From positions 186,001 to 250,000 of the forward strand of contig CAZLCS010000002.1 in NCBI GenBank assembly GCA_964557955.1: DNA of 64,000 nt, read 5' to 3'. Positions 42,140 through 51,384 of the stretch are shown here, piece by piece; the stretch's first letter is position 1, and every line of letters begins with the position of its first letter. The notes under the pieces are model-generated. The model saw only the letters and a list, made by a program, of their open reading frames with translations. It did no database searches and was not told the DNA's origin. The DNA is from JALOOX01 sp964557955. Lineage in GTDB: Bacteria > Desulfobacterota > Syntrophobacteria > Syntrophobacterales > Syntrophobacteraceae. The translations under genes were made by a program, and so were the position numbers.

Positions 42140-44125
42140 TCAACAGCTGTGACCGTCCGCCTCCGCTGTTCCGAGCCTGCGGCCATAGATGGCCGCCCGG
42201 TATTCTGTGGCAGTAAGCAAACGCCAATTTTCACCCCCCAGGAGCTCGAGCACCCGGCTGTGATGCTCCAGGATGCTGCTTCGATGGCCGACGCTGATAT
42301 ATTGAATGCCGAGATCCTGCAATCTCTCGTAAAGGATGCGCTCGTTTTCCACATCCAGGGCGCTCGTGGCTTCGTCCAGAACGGCAAAACCGGGCCTGTT
42401 GAGGAAAAGACGCGCGAAGGCCAGCCTCTGCTGCTCTCCCAGCGAGAGGACGTCAGCCCAATCCAGTTCCGCATCGAATCCCCCCACGCGTTCGGGAAGA
42501 TCTTCGAGCCTCACCGTTCGGAGCGCACTACGCAGCTGTTCATCGGAAATCTCGCGATCGAGCTGCGGGTAGAGCAGTTGCTCTCTCAGCGTCCCCAGGA
42601 GCATGTAGGGTTTCTGGGGCAGAAAGAAGATTTCCGAGAGCGGCGGTCGCGTCACGATCCCCTCCCCTTGGGTCCAAAGACCTGCTATAGCCCTGAGTAG
42701 AGAGCTCTTGCCCACGCCACTCTGTCCGACCACTACGAGATTGTCTCCGCGCTCCAGATTCATCGTCAGACCCTGGATGAGGGTGCGGGTTCCGCTGGGC
42801 GTCAGGAGGGTCATATGATCCAGGGCGAAACGGTCATCTTCTTCCGACCGGATGCCGGGGGCTGCCGCCTCTTCGGGGCTCAAAGCATCCGAAAAAGTCG
42901 ATAGACGCTCCACTCCAGCGGCAAAATTCGTGATCTGCTCGATTTGAGACACGATGAGGGAGAGAGCGGCATAAACCTGACTGAAGGCGAAATTGGCCTG
43001 GACCATGTCCCCGTACTCGATCTGCCCGCTGAAATAATGGGGGAAGAGAACGAGGAAGGGCAGCACGACGGGAAGGTAGCGGTACGCCGTGGTGAAGAAG
43101 GAAAGGTTTCTCTGCCAGCCGATGAGAAGCCCGAAGTTCTTAAGTAATTGACCAAAACGTCCTGCGATCTGTTCCTTCTCCGGCCTTTCGCCCTGGTAGA
43201 AGGCGATGGATTCGGTATTGTCGCGCACGTGCACCAGAGAATACCGGAAATCGGCCTCATAGCGCAGTTGGTTGAAGTTCAGGCTTACCAGACGGCGTCC
43301 GATGAGAACGGTGAGACCGGTTCCAACAAGGGAGTAACCGAGCACTACTCCGACGAGCAAAACGGACTTGGACCAAAGGATGCCTGTGAAAGAAACGAGA
43401 TCCATGATGGAGCCCAGAATGATGAGGAGAAAAACCAGCGAAGTGCGCGTGAACGTGCGAATGTCTTCCATCATACGCTGGTCGGGGTTGTCAATCTTGG
43501 CGCTGGACTCGATTTCGTAGTAGCTGCGGTTCTTGAAGTATCTGGCCAGAAACTCCCCTGTCATCCATTCACGCCAGCGCATGCCCAGGTAGTCCTGGAC
43601 GTAGCTGTAGAGCGCAACAACCGGGATCCCCACGAGAAAACCGCAGAAATACAGCGCCACGAAAATGTATGCCAGTTCCTCGTTCTTTTTGACGAGAGCA
43701 TTGGTGAAATAGTTTCCGATGTAGCTGAAGCCTACATTGATTCCCGTCACGGAAACCGAAAGCAGAAGGACAATCCCCAGGAGCGACCAGGCCTGCCGGC
43801 GGGAGCGCAGATGACGGCCGAAAAGGCCGAAGATGACGATGGGAACGACCAGGGTACCGGCGACCAGCAGCCATTTCCTCGAACGAAAAGTGTCCTCCAC
43901 CAGGGACGAAAGTCCCGATGCGACCTGGGCTGTGAGGGAAGGAGCGAAATGGCTTCCCGCCAGCACCGCCCCCGAAACGATCAAGAAGAGCACGCCAAAG
44001 ACGAAAACCAGCAGCAGAGTCATGAGCAGGAGAGTCGCCAGCCCTCCCCCATGGATCTCGGGGAAGAAGTATGGCTGCGCAATCGACACAAAGCGCACCC
44101 AAAGAGAACGGTCCTTCGCACTCAT
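42140..44125 (-). CDS. SbmA/BacA-like ABC transporter, fused permease-ATPase
   Basis: A 661-residue half-transporter. The membrane part (about 1-430; FFPEIHGGGLATLLLM, GINVGFSYIGNYFTNALVKKNE, ALYSYVQDYLGMRWREWMTGEFLARYFKNRSYYEIE) matches SbmA/BacA-type proteins that import peptides or very-long-chain fatty-acid-linked compounds. The C-terminal ATPase has Walker A GQSGVGKSSLLRA, signature LSLGEQQRLAFAR and Walker B FAVLDEATSAL. In this fused form it resembles YddA/Rv1819c and peroxisomal ABCD proteins. The ATG at 44125 follows AGGA ten bases upstream; a long frame to 44296 adds 57 unlikely residues. It is convergent with the histidine kinase. Substrate unknown. Confidence 0.87.
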   Translation of the reverse strand: MSAKDRSLWVRFVSIAQPYFFPEIHGGGLATLLLMTLLLVFVFGVLFLIVSGAVLAGSHFAPSLTAQVASGLSSLVEDTFRSRKWLLVAGTLVVPIVIFGLFGRHLRSRRQAWSLLGIVLLLSVSVTGINVGFSYIGNYFTNALVKKNEELAYIFVALYFCGFLVGIPVVALYSYVQDYLGMRWREWMTGEFLARYFKNRSYYEIESSAKIDNPDQRMMEDIRTFTRTSLVFLLIILGSIMDLVSFTGILWSKSVLLVGVVLGYSLVGTGLTVLIGRRLVSLNFNQLRYEADFRYSLVHVRDNTESIAFYQGERPEKEQIAGRFGQLLKNFGLLIGWQRNLSFFTTAYRYLPVVLPFLVLFPHYFSGQIEYGDMVQANFAFSQVYAALSLIVSQIEQITNFAAGVERLSTFSDALSPEEAAAPGIRSEEDDRFALDHMTLLTPSGTRTLIQGLTMNLERGDNLVVVGQSGVGKSSLLRAIAGLWTQGEGIVTRPPLSEIFFLPQKPYMLLGTLREQLLYPQLDREISDEQLRSALRTVRLEDLPERVGGFDAELDWADVLSLGEQQRLAFARLFLNRPGFAVLDEATSALDVENERILYERLQDLGIQYISVGHRSSILEHHSRVLELLGGENWRLLTATEYRAAIYGRRLGTAEADGHSC

Positions 44126-44335
44126 CAACAGTGATTCCTTTCCATGCGTCTCACCACAAAACAGGGGACAGCTGACACGAGATCCGAAGCGAACTACCCC
44201 ACCTCGATGGGGGTGATTATGTTGTGATCCGACATCGTGCGATTGATGTCTATGGTCAAGCTTTTCTTCTCCAGGGGCTTGCTCGCCTCTATCCACCTTG
44301 CGGCGATGGCCCCTTTTTCAGATCGGAGGCCTTGA

Positions 44336-44980
44336 ATGAAATTCAGATGGGCAGTGATGACTGTACTCCTGTTCCTTGGTGCTGTGTTGAGCTCAGGGGT
44401 GACCCGTTCCGCCGAGTCGATTCAGCTTCCGACTCCGAAGATGGAAGGCGGCAAGCCACTGATGGAGGCCTTCAAGGAGCGAAAGACAACACGCTCCTTC
44501 AGCGACCGGAAGCTCTCTGCAGAAACCCTCTCCAATCTGCTTTGGGCGGCCTTTGGAATCAACCGGCCGGACGGCAGACGAACAGCTCCGTCGGCCAGGA
44601 ACTGGCAGGAAATCGACATCTACGTTGCCACAGCGGACGGTTTGTTCCTCTGGGATCCCCACAATAATGTACTCAATTCCGTCTTTGCGGGAGATCATCG
44701 TTCGCTGGCGGGTACCCAGGACTTTGTCAAAGAAGCTCCAGTGAATCTCATCTATGTAGCCGATTATTCTAAAGTCAGCGGCGGCAGTCTTGAGAAGGAT
44801 GTCCTGGTCGGTGCCGATACCGGTTTCATCAGTCAGAACGTCTACCTCTTCTGTGCCTCAGAGGCTCTGGCCACCGTTGTTCGTGCAAGCCTCGACAGGC
44901 CTGCACTCGCCAAAGCGCTCAAATTAAGGTCTGACCAGAAAATCATTCTGTCCCAGTCCGTGGGATACCCCAGGCCTTAG
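44336..44980 (+). CDS. Exported SagB-type nitroreductase-like protein
   Basis: A 214-residue protein with a signal peptide (about 1-25, VTRSA). The mature part begins LPTPKMEGGKPLMEAFKERKTTRSFSDRKLSAETLSNLLWAAFGINRPDGRRTAPSARNWQEI, the FMN-binding pattern of SagB-type oxidoreductases. Such enzymes usually oxidise thiazoline rings in peptides, but exported stand-alone relatives exist in many anaerobes with no known substrate. There is no peptide-cyclase gene nearby, so a peptide-modifying role is not supported. GGAGG precedes the ATG. Export of an FMN protein suggests Tat-free cofactor loading or periplasmic flavin, which is unresolved. Confidence 0.82.
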   Translation: MKFRWAVMTVLLFLGAVLSSGVTRSAESIQLPTPKMEGGKPLMEAFKERKTTRSFSDRKLSAETLSNLLWAAFGINRPDGRRTAPSARNWQEIDIYVATADGLFLWDPHNNVLNSVFAGDHRSLAGTQDFVKEAPVNLIYVADYSKVSGGSLEKDVLVGADTGFISQNVYLFCASEALATVVRASLDRPALAKALKLRSDQKIILSQSVGYPRP

Positions 44981-44994
44981 TACAGGCCAACAAA

Positions 44995-45116
44995 ACAGAG
45001 TGTCCACCTCTCGAATCGTCATTCCGGCAGTTGTTTGGCCGGAATCCACAAAAAAGCTGGATGCCGGCTTAAAGATTGCCGGCATGACGAGCGGCGAAAT
45101 GGACATCTTTTTCTGT
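44995..45116. repeat. Palindromic repeat element, copy 1
   Basis: The 105-base core is 45001-45105, bounded by TGTCCA and TGGACA, with outer ACAG...CTGT arms. Inside are two perfect 8-bp hairpins, ATTCCGGC/GCCGGAAT and ATGCCGGC/GCCGGCAT, joined by TCCACAAAAAAGCTGG. It carries no coding frame. Its GTCATTCCGGC...GCCGGAATCCA core resembles widespread REP/MITE-like palindromes of proteobacteria. Confidence 0.8.
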
Positions 45117-45141
45117 GGAGGTGTACTTAGTAACTCTCCAC

Positions 45142-45266
45142 ACAGTTGGGTGTCCAATACTTGGGTCGTCATTCGGGCGGTTCTCAAGCCGGAATCCACA
45201 AAAGACACTGGATGCCGGCCAAGAACCTGCCGGCATGACAAGGTAAAAATGGACACACTCTTCTGT
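45142..45266. repeat. Palindromic repeat element, copy 2
   Basis: The 105-base core is 45151-45255, the same length and orientation as copy 1, 45 bases further on. Stem bases are kept (second hairpin perfect, first with one mismatch) while loops differ, so the fold rather than the sequence is conserved. It lies between the nitroreductase-like gene and leuB. The region 45267-45420 shows no gene. Confidence 0.8.
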
Positions 45267-45421
45267 CAAACCGTACCTGGCGATGGGAATGCCAGTTTTC
45301 AGATGCCACTCCTTATGTCGAGCCTGAAGACTGAGCTCTTCGGGCTTGCCACAAGAGGCCGGCTTTCGGACGTTGCACCCCCTGCCAGTTGTAAATCATA
45401 CACCTGAAGTCTCTCGCTCAC

Positions 45422-45451
45422 AAAAAAAGGAAGCCCATGGGGGCTTCCTTT
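45422..45451 (-). terminator. Rho-independent terminator of the ilv-leu operon
   Basis: Read on the minus strand, GGAAGCCC and GGGCTTCC form an 8-bp stem with a four-base loop, followed by seven T residues. It lies 66 bases past the leuB stop and ends the operon. This is the clearest intrinsic terminator in the window. Confidence 0.9.
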
Positions 45452-45517
45452 ACTCGCTCACCGTGTGAATCCTGCCGGGAGCTTCCGGATGATTCAGTCG
45501 AGCTCCGCGACCGACTG

Positions 45518-46594
45518 TCAATCCGAATCCTGAATGTGGCGCGCGACCAGATCGCCCACTTCGCTGGTCGAGTAGCCCATGTGGCCGGCCGAAAGGCTCT
45601 TCAGGTCCCTGGCAACAACTTTGCGCACAGCCTGGTCGATGCGGGCGGCGGACCGCTCCTCGCCCAGGTGCTCGAGCATCATCTGGGCTGCACCAATGGC
45701 AGCCAGCGGGTTGATGATGTTCTTTCCAGTGTACTTGGGCGCTGACCCCCCGATGGGCTCGAACATGGAGACTCCCTGCGGATTGATGTTTCCTCCCGCC
45801 GCGATGCCCATGCCTCCCTGGATCATGGCCCCCAGATCCGTGATGATATCTCCGAACATGTTGTCGGTCACAATCACGTCAAACCATTCGGGGTTCTTGA
45901 CCATCCACATGCAGGTGGCATCCACGTGGGCGTAGTCCGTCTGGATATCCGGATAATCCCCGGCGACTTCATAAAACGTGCGCTCCCAGAGGTCGAATGC
46001 GAAGGTCAGCACGTTCGTTTTGCCGCAGAGCGTGAGCTTCTTCCTCTGATTCCGCTTCCTGCAGTATTCGAAGGCATATCGAATGCAGCGCTCGACGCCC
46101 ATGCGGGTGTTCACGGATTCCTGAACCGCCACCTCGTAAGGGGTCCCCTTGCGCAGGAAACCGCCCGACCCGGCATAGAGGCCCTCCGTGTTCTCCCGCA
46201 CCACCACGAAGTTGATCTCCTCCGGGCCCTTATCTTTGAGAGGGGTTTCCACACCCGGAAACAGGATCACCGGCCGCAGATTGATGTATTGGTCCAGCTG
46301 AAAGCGCAGCTCGAGGAGAAGACCTTTCTCCAGGATGCCCGGCTTAACTTCCGGATGGCCGATGGCGCCGAGCAGAATGGCCTGAAACTCCCTCAGCTCA
46401 TCCACTGCCGTCTTGGGAAGCACTTCACCCGTCTTCAGGTAACGATCCCCGCCCAGATCATAGTGGACCAGTTCGAGTTTGAATCCATCCTTCTCCGACA
46501 CCACGCCAAGAGCCTTGAGGGCTTCCCTCACCACTTCGGGTCCCGTGCCGTCGCCGGGCATCACCGCGATTCGATAGTTCCTGTTTTGCGCCAT
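45518..46594 (-). CDS. leuB: 3-Isopropylmalate dehydrogenase
   Basis: A 358-residue beta-decarboxylating dehydrogenase. It oxidises and decarboxylates 3-isopropylmalate with NAD+ in leucine synthesis. Visible: N-terminal VMPGDGTGPEVVREALKAL, the substrate loop region VVVRENTEGLYAG, catalytic Lys/Asp region TDNMFGDIITDLGAMIQGGMGIAAGGNINP. Within this fold, isocitrate and tartrate dehydrogenases are close relatives; adjacency to leuC and leuD (211 bases downstream of leuD) decides for LeuB. The ATG is at 46594. It is the last gene before the operon terminator. Confidence 0.92.
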   Translation of the reverse strand: MAQNRNYRIAVMPGDGTGPEVVREALKALGVVSEKDGFKLELVHYDLGGDRYLKTGEVLPKTAVDELREFQAILLGAIGHPEVKPGILEKGLLLELRFQLDQYINLRPVILFPGVETPLKDKGPEEINFVVVRENTEGLYAGSGGFLRKGTPYEVAVQESVNTRMGVERCIRYAFEYCRKRNQRKKLTLCGKTNVLTFAFDLWERTFYEVAGDYPDIQTDYAHVDATCMWMVKNPEWFDVIVTDNMFGDIITDLGAMIQGGMGIAAGGNINPQGVSMFEPIGGSAPKYTGKNIINPLAAIGAAQMMLEHLGEERSAARIDQAVRKVVARDLKSLSAGHMGYSTSEVGDLVARHIQDSD

Positions 46595-46805
46595 AAGGAA
46601 TCTCTTTTACCTCAGCTTCGAAAATGTCCGCTCTTCGTTAAACACTCTCACCGCAGTCGTATCTGTCCCTTCGGGGCACCCGGGACAGTGAAGGAGGATC
46701 GGGTTAACTTGAAACCAGGAACTCGAAACTCTTCGCAGCAGAGCTCCCATTTACGCAGAACACCCCCTCCAGGCGCTCCCTGCATCTCTGCGGTGAACCA
46801 TCACC

Positions 46806-47309
46806 CTATTGGCCCTGCCGCCGCATTCGCTCCTGCACGTAGGGCATCAGACCTCCGGCCTGCACCAGCTGCTGCATGAACGGAGGCACCTGCTGAGCCT
46901 GGTAGGTCTCATTGCGCGTGTGGTTGATGATGATGCCGCGATCCAGGTCCGCCTCCACCTCATCCCCGGTCGCAATGGCCGAGGCCGCGTCGGGACACTC
47001 GAGGATCGGCAGCCCCATGTTGAACGCATTCCTGAAAAATATCCGTGCGAAGCTCGCCGCGATGACGCAGCTGACACCGGCTGCTTTGATGGAAATGGGA
47101 GCATGCTCCCGAGAGGAGCCGCAACCGAAGTTTTTGCCTGCGATGATCATGTCTCCGGGCTTCACCTTCTTCATGAACTCCGGATCGGCATCCTCCATAC
47201 AGTGGGCGGCCAGCACGGCGGGGTCTGTCGTGTTCAGGTATCGTGCGGGTATGATCGCATCCGTATCCACATCATCGCCAAATTTCCAGGCGGTTCCACG
47301 CATCTTCAT
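46806..47309 (-). CDS. leuD: 3-Isopropylmalate dehydratase, small subunit
   Basis: A 167-residue swivel-domain subunit that completes the LeuC active site. The opening GTAWKFGDDVDTDAIIPARYL and the substrate-binding NFGCGSSREHAPISIKAAG are family signatures; the length matches the short archaeal/deltaproteobacterial type. With LeuC it interconverts 2- and 3-isopropylmalate. It lies 119 bases past leuC. A weak hairpin around 46663-46688 lies in the gap before leuB and may modulate the distal gene. Confidence 0.94.
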   Translation of the reverse strand: MKMRGTAWKFGDDVDTDAIIPARYLNTTDPAVLAAHCMEDADPEFMKKVKPGDMIIAGKNFGCGSSREHAPISIKAAGVSCVIAASFARIFFRNAFNMGLPILECPDAASAIATGDEVEADLDRGIIINHTRNETYQAQQVPPFMQQLVQAGGLMPYVQERMRRQGQ

Positions 47310-47428
47310 GAGGTGTTCCTCTCATCTCCAAAGTCGCGGCAAAGTGACCCGTGAACGAAGAGGGATGATCTCCGCTCCTCAGGTCCTCGCCCAAAGGGCT
47401 GAAGTTTCGGTCGTTCGTCCCACCCTGA

Positions 47429-48688
47429 TCAAACGGCATCGGGGTGGACGATGCGCCCGGCAATCGCAGAGGCCGCCGCCACGGCAGGATTGCTCAGGTA
47501 CACCTCGCTTTCGGGGTGCCCCATGCGCCCGACGAAATTCCGATTGGTGGTCGCAACGGCCCTTTCACCGGCAGCCAGAATTCCCATGTGGCCGCCGAGA
47601 CAAGGGCCGCAGGTCGGAGTGCTGACCGCCGCCTCCGCATCAACGAAGATTTCGAGCAGGCCTTCCCGCATGGCGTCCTGGTAGATCCGCTGGGTTGCGG
47701 GAATCACCAGGCAGCGGACCCCGGGAGCCACCTTTTTCCCTTTCATCACCTGGGCGGCCTGTCTCAAATCCTCCAGCCGCCCGTTGGTGCAGGAGCCGAT
47801 GACCGCCTGCTGAATGGGAATCTCAGGCAACTCGTTGATGGGTCGGACATTTCCGGGCGAGTGCGGGAGGGCGATCATGGGTTCGAACCCGGACACATCC
47901 CAATCGTAAGTCTCATCGTAAGCAGCATCCGCATCGCTCGAGAGAAACTCATAAGGCCTTTTGGCCCTTTCCTTCACGTAAGCCTCCGTGGTGCCGTCGG
48001 GAGCGATGATGCCCACCTTGGCGCCCGCCTCGATGGCCATGTTGGACATGGTGAAACGGTCGGTCATCGGCAGCGATTCAATGACTTCGCCGGTGAGCTC
48101 CATGGCCCGGTATCGGGCCCCATCGACCCCGATCCGACCGATGGCGTAGAGGATCAGGTCCTTCCCGCCGACCCATGGGCGCAGCTTGCCCCTGAAGATG
48201 AACTTCACGGAGTGAGGGACCTTGAACCAGATGCGTCCCGTAATCATGGCAGCGGCCAGGTCCGTGCTGCCCACTCCCGTGGCGAAAGCGCCCAGGGCTC
48301 CATAAGTGCACGTGTGGCTGTCAGCTCCGATGACCACATCGCCGGGCAGAACCAATCCCTGTTCCGGCAGGAGCGCATGCTCCACTCCCATGCGTCCGAT
48401 CTCGAAATAGTGGGTGATCTGGAATTCGCTGGCGAATTCCCGAATGAGCTTCACCTGCATGGCTGAATTGATGTCTTTGTTCGGCGTGAAGTGATCAGGG
48501 ATCAGGGCAATACGGTCCCGATCGAAAACTTTGGTGGCGCCGGCCCTTCTGAAGGCTTCGATGGCCAGGGGGGCGGTGATATCGTTGCCCAGGGCGAAAT
48601 CGACCTTCACCTCGATCAACTCGTCCGGATGCACTTCCGCTCGATCCGCATGTTTCGCAAGGATCTTTTCACTAATGGTCATGGACAT
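47429..48688 (-). CDS. leuC: 3-Isopropylmalate dehydratase, large subunit
   Basis: A 419-residue aconitase-family [4Fe-4S] hydro-lyase, the short form typical with a 167-residue LeuD. The cluster cysteines are in IGSCTNGRLEDLR and TPTCGPCLGGHMG; GADSHTCTYGALG is the substrate-proximal loop. The homoaconitase group is a close relative, but the ilv/leu setting supports leucine synthesis. The ATG at 48688 follows GAGG with eight-base spacing; an ATG six bases on is also possible. It starts 23 bases past the pssA stop. Confidence 0.93.
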   Translation of the reverse strand: MSMTISEKILAKHADRAEVHPDELIEVKVDFALGNDITAPLAIEAFRRAGATKVFDRDRIALIPDHFTPNKDINSAMQVKLIREFASEFQITHYFEIGRMGVEHALLPEQGLVLPGDVVIGADSHTCTYGALGAFATGVGSTDLAAAMITGRIWFKVPHSVKFIFRGKLRPWVGGKDLILYAIGRIGVDGARYRAMELTGEVIESLPMTDRFTMSNMAIEAGAKVGIIAPDGTTEAYVKERAKRPYEFLSSDADAAYDETYDWDVSGFEPMIALPHSPGNVRPINELPEIPIQQAVIGSCTNGRLEDLRQAAQVMKGKKVAPGVRCLVIPATQRIYQDAMREGLLEIFVDAEAAVSTPTCGPCLGGHMGILAAGERAVATTNRNFVGRMGHPESEVYLSNPAVAAASAIAGRIVHPDAV

Positions 48689-48711
48689 GGGAAATCACCT
48701 CTTATCCTCGC

Positions 48712-49563
48712 TCAAGACAACGTCTCTTCCTGATCCGGGCTGGGCAGCGCTTCCTGAGGTTTTTCAGCTCCTTCCGGAGGCGGGTGCTCGGCGGGCTTGC
48801 GACGGATGGTTTGAATCAGGAATAGGACGGGGCCTGCCGATACGTAAGTGATACACATGGAAAACAACATCAGCTGAGGCTCGATGGCAATGACCGTCAC
48901 CAGCACGAGCACCCCGAACAATACGGGAATGGGCTTCGCTTTGATCATCTGGAAATCTTTGAAACTGTAAAACGGGACCGTACTCACCATCAGAAAGCCA
49001 AGGAGATAAGTGACCACCAGCAAAGATGGGGCTCCATAGGGAGTGAATGCTATCCTCCACCCCTCGAGGAAAAACACGGTTGTGGCGATCATGTTGGCTG
49101 CGCCGGGAATCGGGAGCCCCACGAAGTACTTCTTGCTGGAGGTTTCCGCCTGAACGTTGAACCGGGCCAGCCGGAGGGCTCCGCATGCCACAAAGACGAA
49201 AGCGGCAAGCCAGCCGATTCTCCCGAATGGCTTCAGTGCCCACAGGTACATCAAGATGCCCGGCCCGACCCCGAAGGCCACCAGGTCGGCCAGCGAATCG
49301 TACTCCACTCCGAACCGGCTGGTGGCACGGGTCAGCCGTGCGACCTGCCCATCCAGAATGTCGAAGACACAGGAGACGAATATCGCCAATGCCGCCAGTT
49401 GGAAGTCTCCGTTGATGGAGCTGATGATGCCGAAAAAACCGCTCATCAGGTTGCCGGTCGTGAAAAGGTTCGGCACGATGTAGGCGCCGATGTGAATCTC
49501 CCCTTCTTCCAGCCGGCGCCATCGCTTCTTTCTGAACCGGCGCTTTTTCACTTCAGGCGGCAT
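48712..49563 (-). CDS. pssA: CDP-diacylglycerol-serine O-phosphatidyltransferase
   Basis: A 283-residue integral membrane enzyme of the CDP-alcohol phosphatidyltransferase family. The active-site motif DGx2ARx8Gx3Dx3D is visible as DGQVARLTRATSRFGVEYDSLAD (about residues 69-91). A basic start and about eight helices follow; the last 30 residues are Pro/Glu-rich. It makes phosphatidylserine from CDP-diacylglycerol and serine. It overlaps psd by 16 bases, so the two sequential steps to phosphatidylethanolamine are co-translated. Confidence 0.94.
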   Translation of the reverse strand: MPPEVKKRRFRKKRWRRLEEGEIHIGAYIVPNLFTTGNLMSGFFGIISSINGDFQLAALAIFVSCVFDILDGQVARLTRATSRFGVEYDSLADLVAFGVGPGILMYLWALKPFGRIGWLAAFVFVACGALRLARFNVQAETSSKKYFVGLPIPGAANMIATTVFFLEGWRIAFTPYGAPSLLVVTYLLGFLMVSTVPFYSFKDFQMIKAKPIPVLFGVLVLVTVIAIEPQLMLFSMCITYVSAGPVLFLIQTIRRKPAEHPPPEGAEKPQEALPSPDQEETLS

Positions 49564-50213
49564 AGGATTGTCTCACCCCCGTAGACCTGCTGCCCCAGCG
49601 AGACCAGCACCTCGGCCTCTACAGGAACGAAAACATCCATTCGCGAGCCGAAGCGGATCATGCCGAAGCGCTCTCCCTGCTCCACGCGGTCGCCTGGCCT
49701 GGGCCAGCAGACGATGCGACGGGCAATGAGGCCAGCCACCTGAGTCATGACCACTTCAGGCCCTCTGTCGGAAAGGATCCGAACCCAGTTCTGTTCATTT
49801 TCGTTGCTGGCCCTGGGGAGATTGGCGGCCACGAAGGTCCCTTTTCGATACCGGACCTCCTGAACAACGCCCGAAACGGGGATGCGGTTCACATGCACAT
49901 CAAAGACCGACATGAAAATGCTGATCCGAATGCATTGGCCGCCCGTCATGGGAGCAGGCTCCATCCGATCGATGGCAATGACCTTGCCGTCTGCGGTCGA
50001 GAGCACATCCGCCTCTTCGGCACAACAGATGCGCTCGGGATCGCGGAAGAAGTGCCCCACCAGGAGGGTGGCCGCCAGAGCCGGCAGAGTGAGAAATCCC
50101 CAGCCCTCAACGGCAAACACCAGTGTGACGAACGCCGCGATCAGAATATAGGGGATTCCTTCGCGCGCAACGGGTATGTGATAAAACTTGTCCCTGAATG
50201 ACCCCGTCTGCAA
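49548..50213 (-). CDS. psd: Phosphatidylserine decarboxylase proenzyme
   Basis: A 221-residue short-type (archaeal/deltaproteobacterial) PSD. The self-cleavage site GS is in MIRFGSRMDVFVP (about residues 189-201): cleavage would give a pyruvoyl group on the new small chain. Other blocks are FFRDPER, ADGKVIAIDRME and MSVFDVHVNRIPVSG. Two hydrophobic segments near the start anchor it to the membrane. It converts phosphatidylserine to phosphatidylethanolamine. It follows ilvC by 25 bases and overlaps pssA by 16. Confidence 0.93.
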   Translation of the reverse strand: MQTGSFRDKFYHIPVAREGIPYILIAAFVTLVFAVEGWGFLTLPALAATLLVGHFFRDPERICCAEEADVLSTADGKVIAIDRMEPAPMTGGQCIRISIFMSVFDVHVNRIPVSGVVQEVRYRKGTFVAANLPRASNENEQNWVRILSDRGPEVVMTQVAGLIARRIVCWPRPGDRVEQGERFGMIRFGSRMDVFVPVEAEVLVSLGQQVYGGETILCRLK

Positions 50214-50238
50214 TGGCTGATCGTTCCTTTCTGCGAGA

Positions 50239-51240
50239 TTAGATCATCTTCTTGGCATCGAGGAAAGGCATCATGGCTCGCAGCCTGGCGCCCACCTCCT
50301 CGACCAGGAGCCGCCGCTCCCTCTCCCGCAGGGCCCGAAACATGGGACGCCCCGCCTGGTTTTCCAGGATCCATTCGCGGGCGAAGGCGCCGGATTGGAT
50401 CTCTTCCAGGATCTTCTTCATGGATGCGCGGGTTTCATCGGTCACGATGCGCTTGCCGCGGGTCAGGTCCCCATACTCGGCCGTGTCGCTGATGGAGTAC
50501 CGCATGTAGGCCAGCCCGCCGCGGTAAATGAGATCTACGATGAGCTTGAGCTCGTGCATGCACTCGAAGAAGGCGATTTCAGGCTGGTAGCCGGCTTCCA
50601 CAAGCGTGTCGAATCCCGCCTTCACAAGCTCAGAAACCCCGCCGCACAGGACCGACTGCTCGCCAAAGAGATCCGTCTCCGTCTCTTCCTTGAAGGAGGT
50701 CTCGAGGACTCCCGCCCGCGTGGCGCCTATGCCCCGGGCATAGGCCAGAGCCGTCTGCATGGCCTGGCCGCTCGCATCCTGATGGATGGCCACCAGGGCC
50801 GGAACTCCGGCTCCGCGCACATACTCGCTCCTGACCAGGTGTCCCGGGCCTTTTGGGGCCACCATGACGACATCTGCGTCGGGGGGGGGTACAATCTGCC
50901 CGTAATGGATGTTGAAACCGTGGGAGAAGAGAATCGTCTTTCCCGCCTTCATGGAGGGAGAAACATCTTCAGCGTAAATGCGCGCCTGGGTGTGGTCGGG
51001 GGTGAGTATCTGAATGACGTCGCAGGAAGCGGCAGCATCCCGGGCTGAAACCGGAGAAAAACCATCCTCGACGGCCTTGTCGTAATTGGGCGACCCCGGG
51101 CGCTGGCCGATGACGACATCGACTCCACTGTCCCTGAGGTTTTGTGCCTGGGCATGCCCCTGACTTCCATAGCCGATCACCGCAATCTTCTTGCCGCGCA
51201 ACACGTTGAGATCTGCATCCGCCTCGTAGAAAATCCTCAT
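50239..51240 (-). CDS. ilvC: Ketol-acid reductoisomerase
   Basis: A 333-residue class I enzyme that converts acetolactate to dihydroxyisovalerate (valine/leucine) and acetohydroxybutyrate (isoleucine) with NADPH. The Rossmann loop is VIGYGSQGHAQAQNLRDSG. Catalytic parts APKGPGHLVRSEY, TSFKEETETDLFGEQSVLCGG and ECMHELKLIVDLIY are intact. It lies 144 bases downstream of ilvN, with a hairpin in that gap. Part of ilvB-ilvN-ilvC, the usual gene order. Confidence 0.96.
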   Translation of the reverse strand: MRIFYEADADLNVLRGKKIAVIGYGSQGHAQAQNLRDSGVDVVIGQRPGSPNYDKAVEDGFSPVSARDAAASCDVIQILTPDHTQARIYAEDVSPSMKAGKTILFSHGFNIHYGQIVPPPDADVVMVAPKGPGHLVRSEYVRGAGVPALVAIHQDASGQAMQTALAYARGIGATRAGVLETSFKEETETDLFGEQSVLCGGVSELVKAGFDTLVEAGYQPEIAFFECMHELKLIVDLIYRGGLAYMRYSISDTAEYGDLTRGKRIVTDETRASMKKILEEIQSGAFAREWILENQAGRPMFRALRERERRLLVEEVGARLRAMMPFLDAKKMI

Positions 51241-51270
51241 CTATTCCTCCTCCAACAGCTTACACCCAGT

Positions 51271-51292
51271 CCCTGATCAACACTGGTCAGGG
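51271..51292. other. Hairpin in the ilvN-ilvC gap
   Basis: CCCTGATCA and TGGTCAGGG pair with one wobble around a four-base loop. It is within the 144-base gap and could tune ilvC expression or mRNA stability. Confidence 0.4.
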
Positions 51293-51384
51293 GCTAAGTC
51301 AACGACATAGAGCCCCCCACCGAGGGATGGGAGCCAGAGCGGTTTTGAAATGGTTCAACACGATTCCATGCCGTGCTCTGGGAT

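Noticed and set aside
44336..44980. Ribosomal peptide (SagB) biosynthesis cluster
   Set aside because: No precursor peptide, YcaO or dehydrogenase partner gene is nearby, and the protein has a signal peptide.
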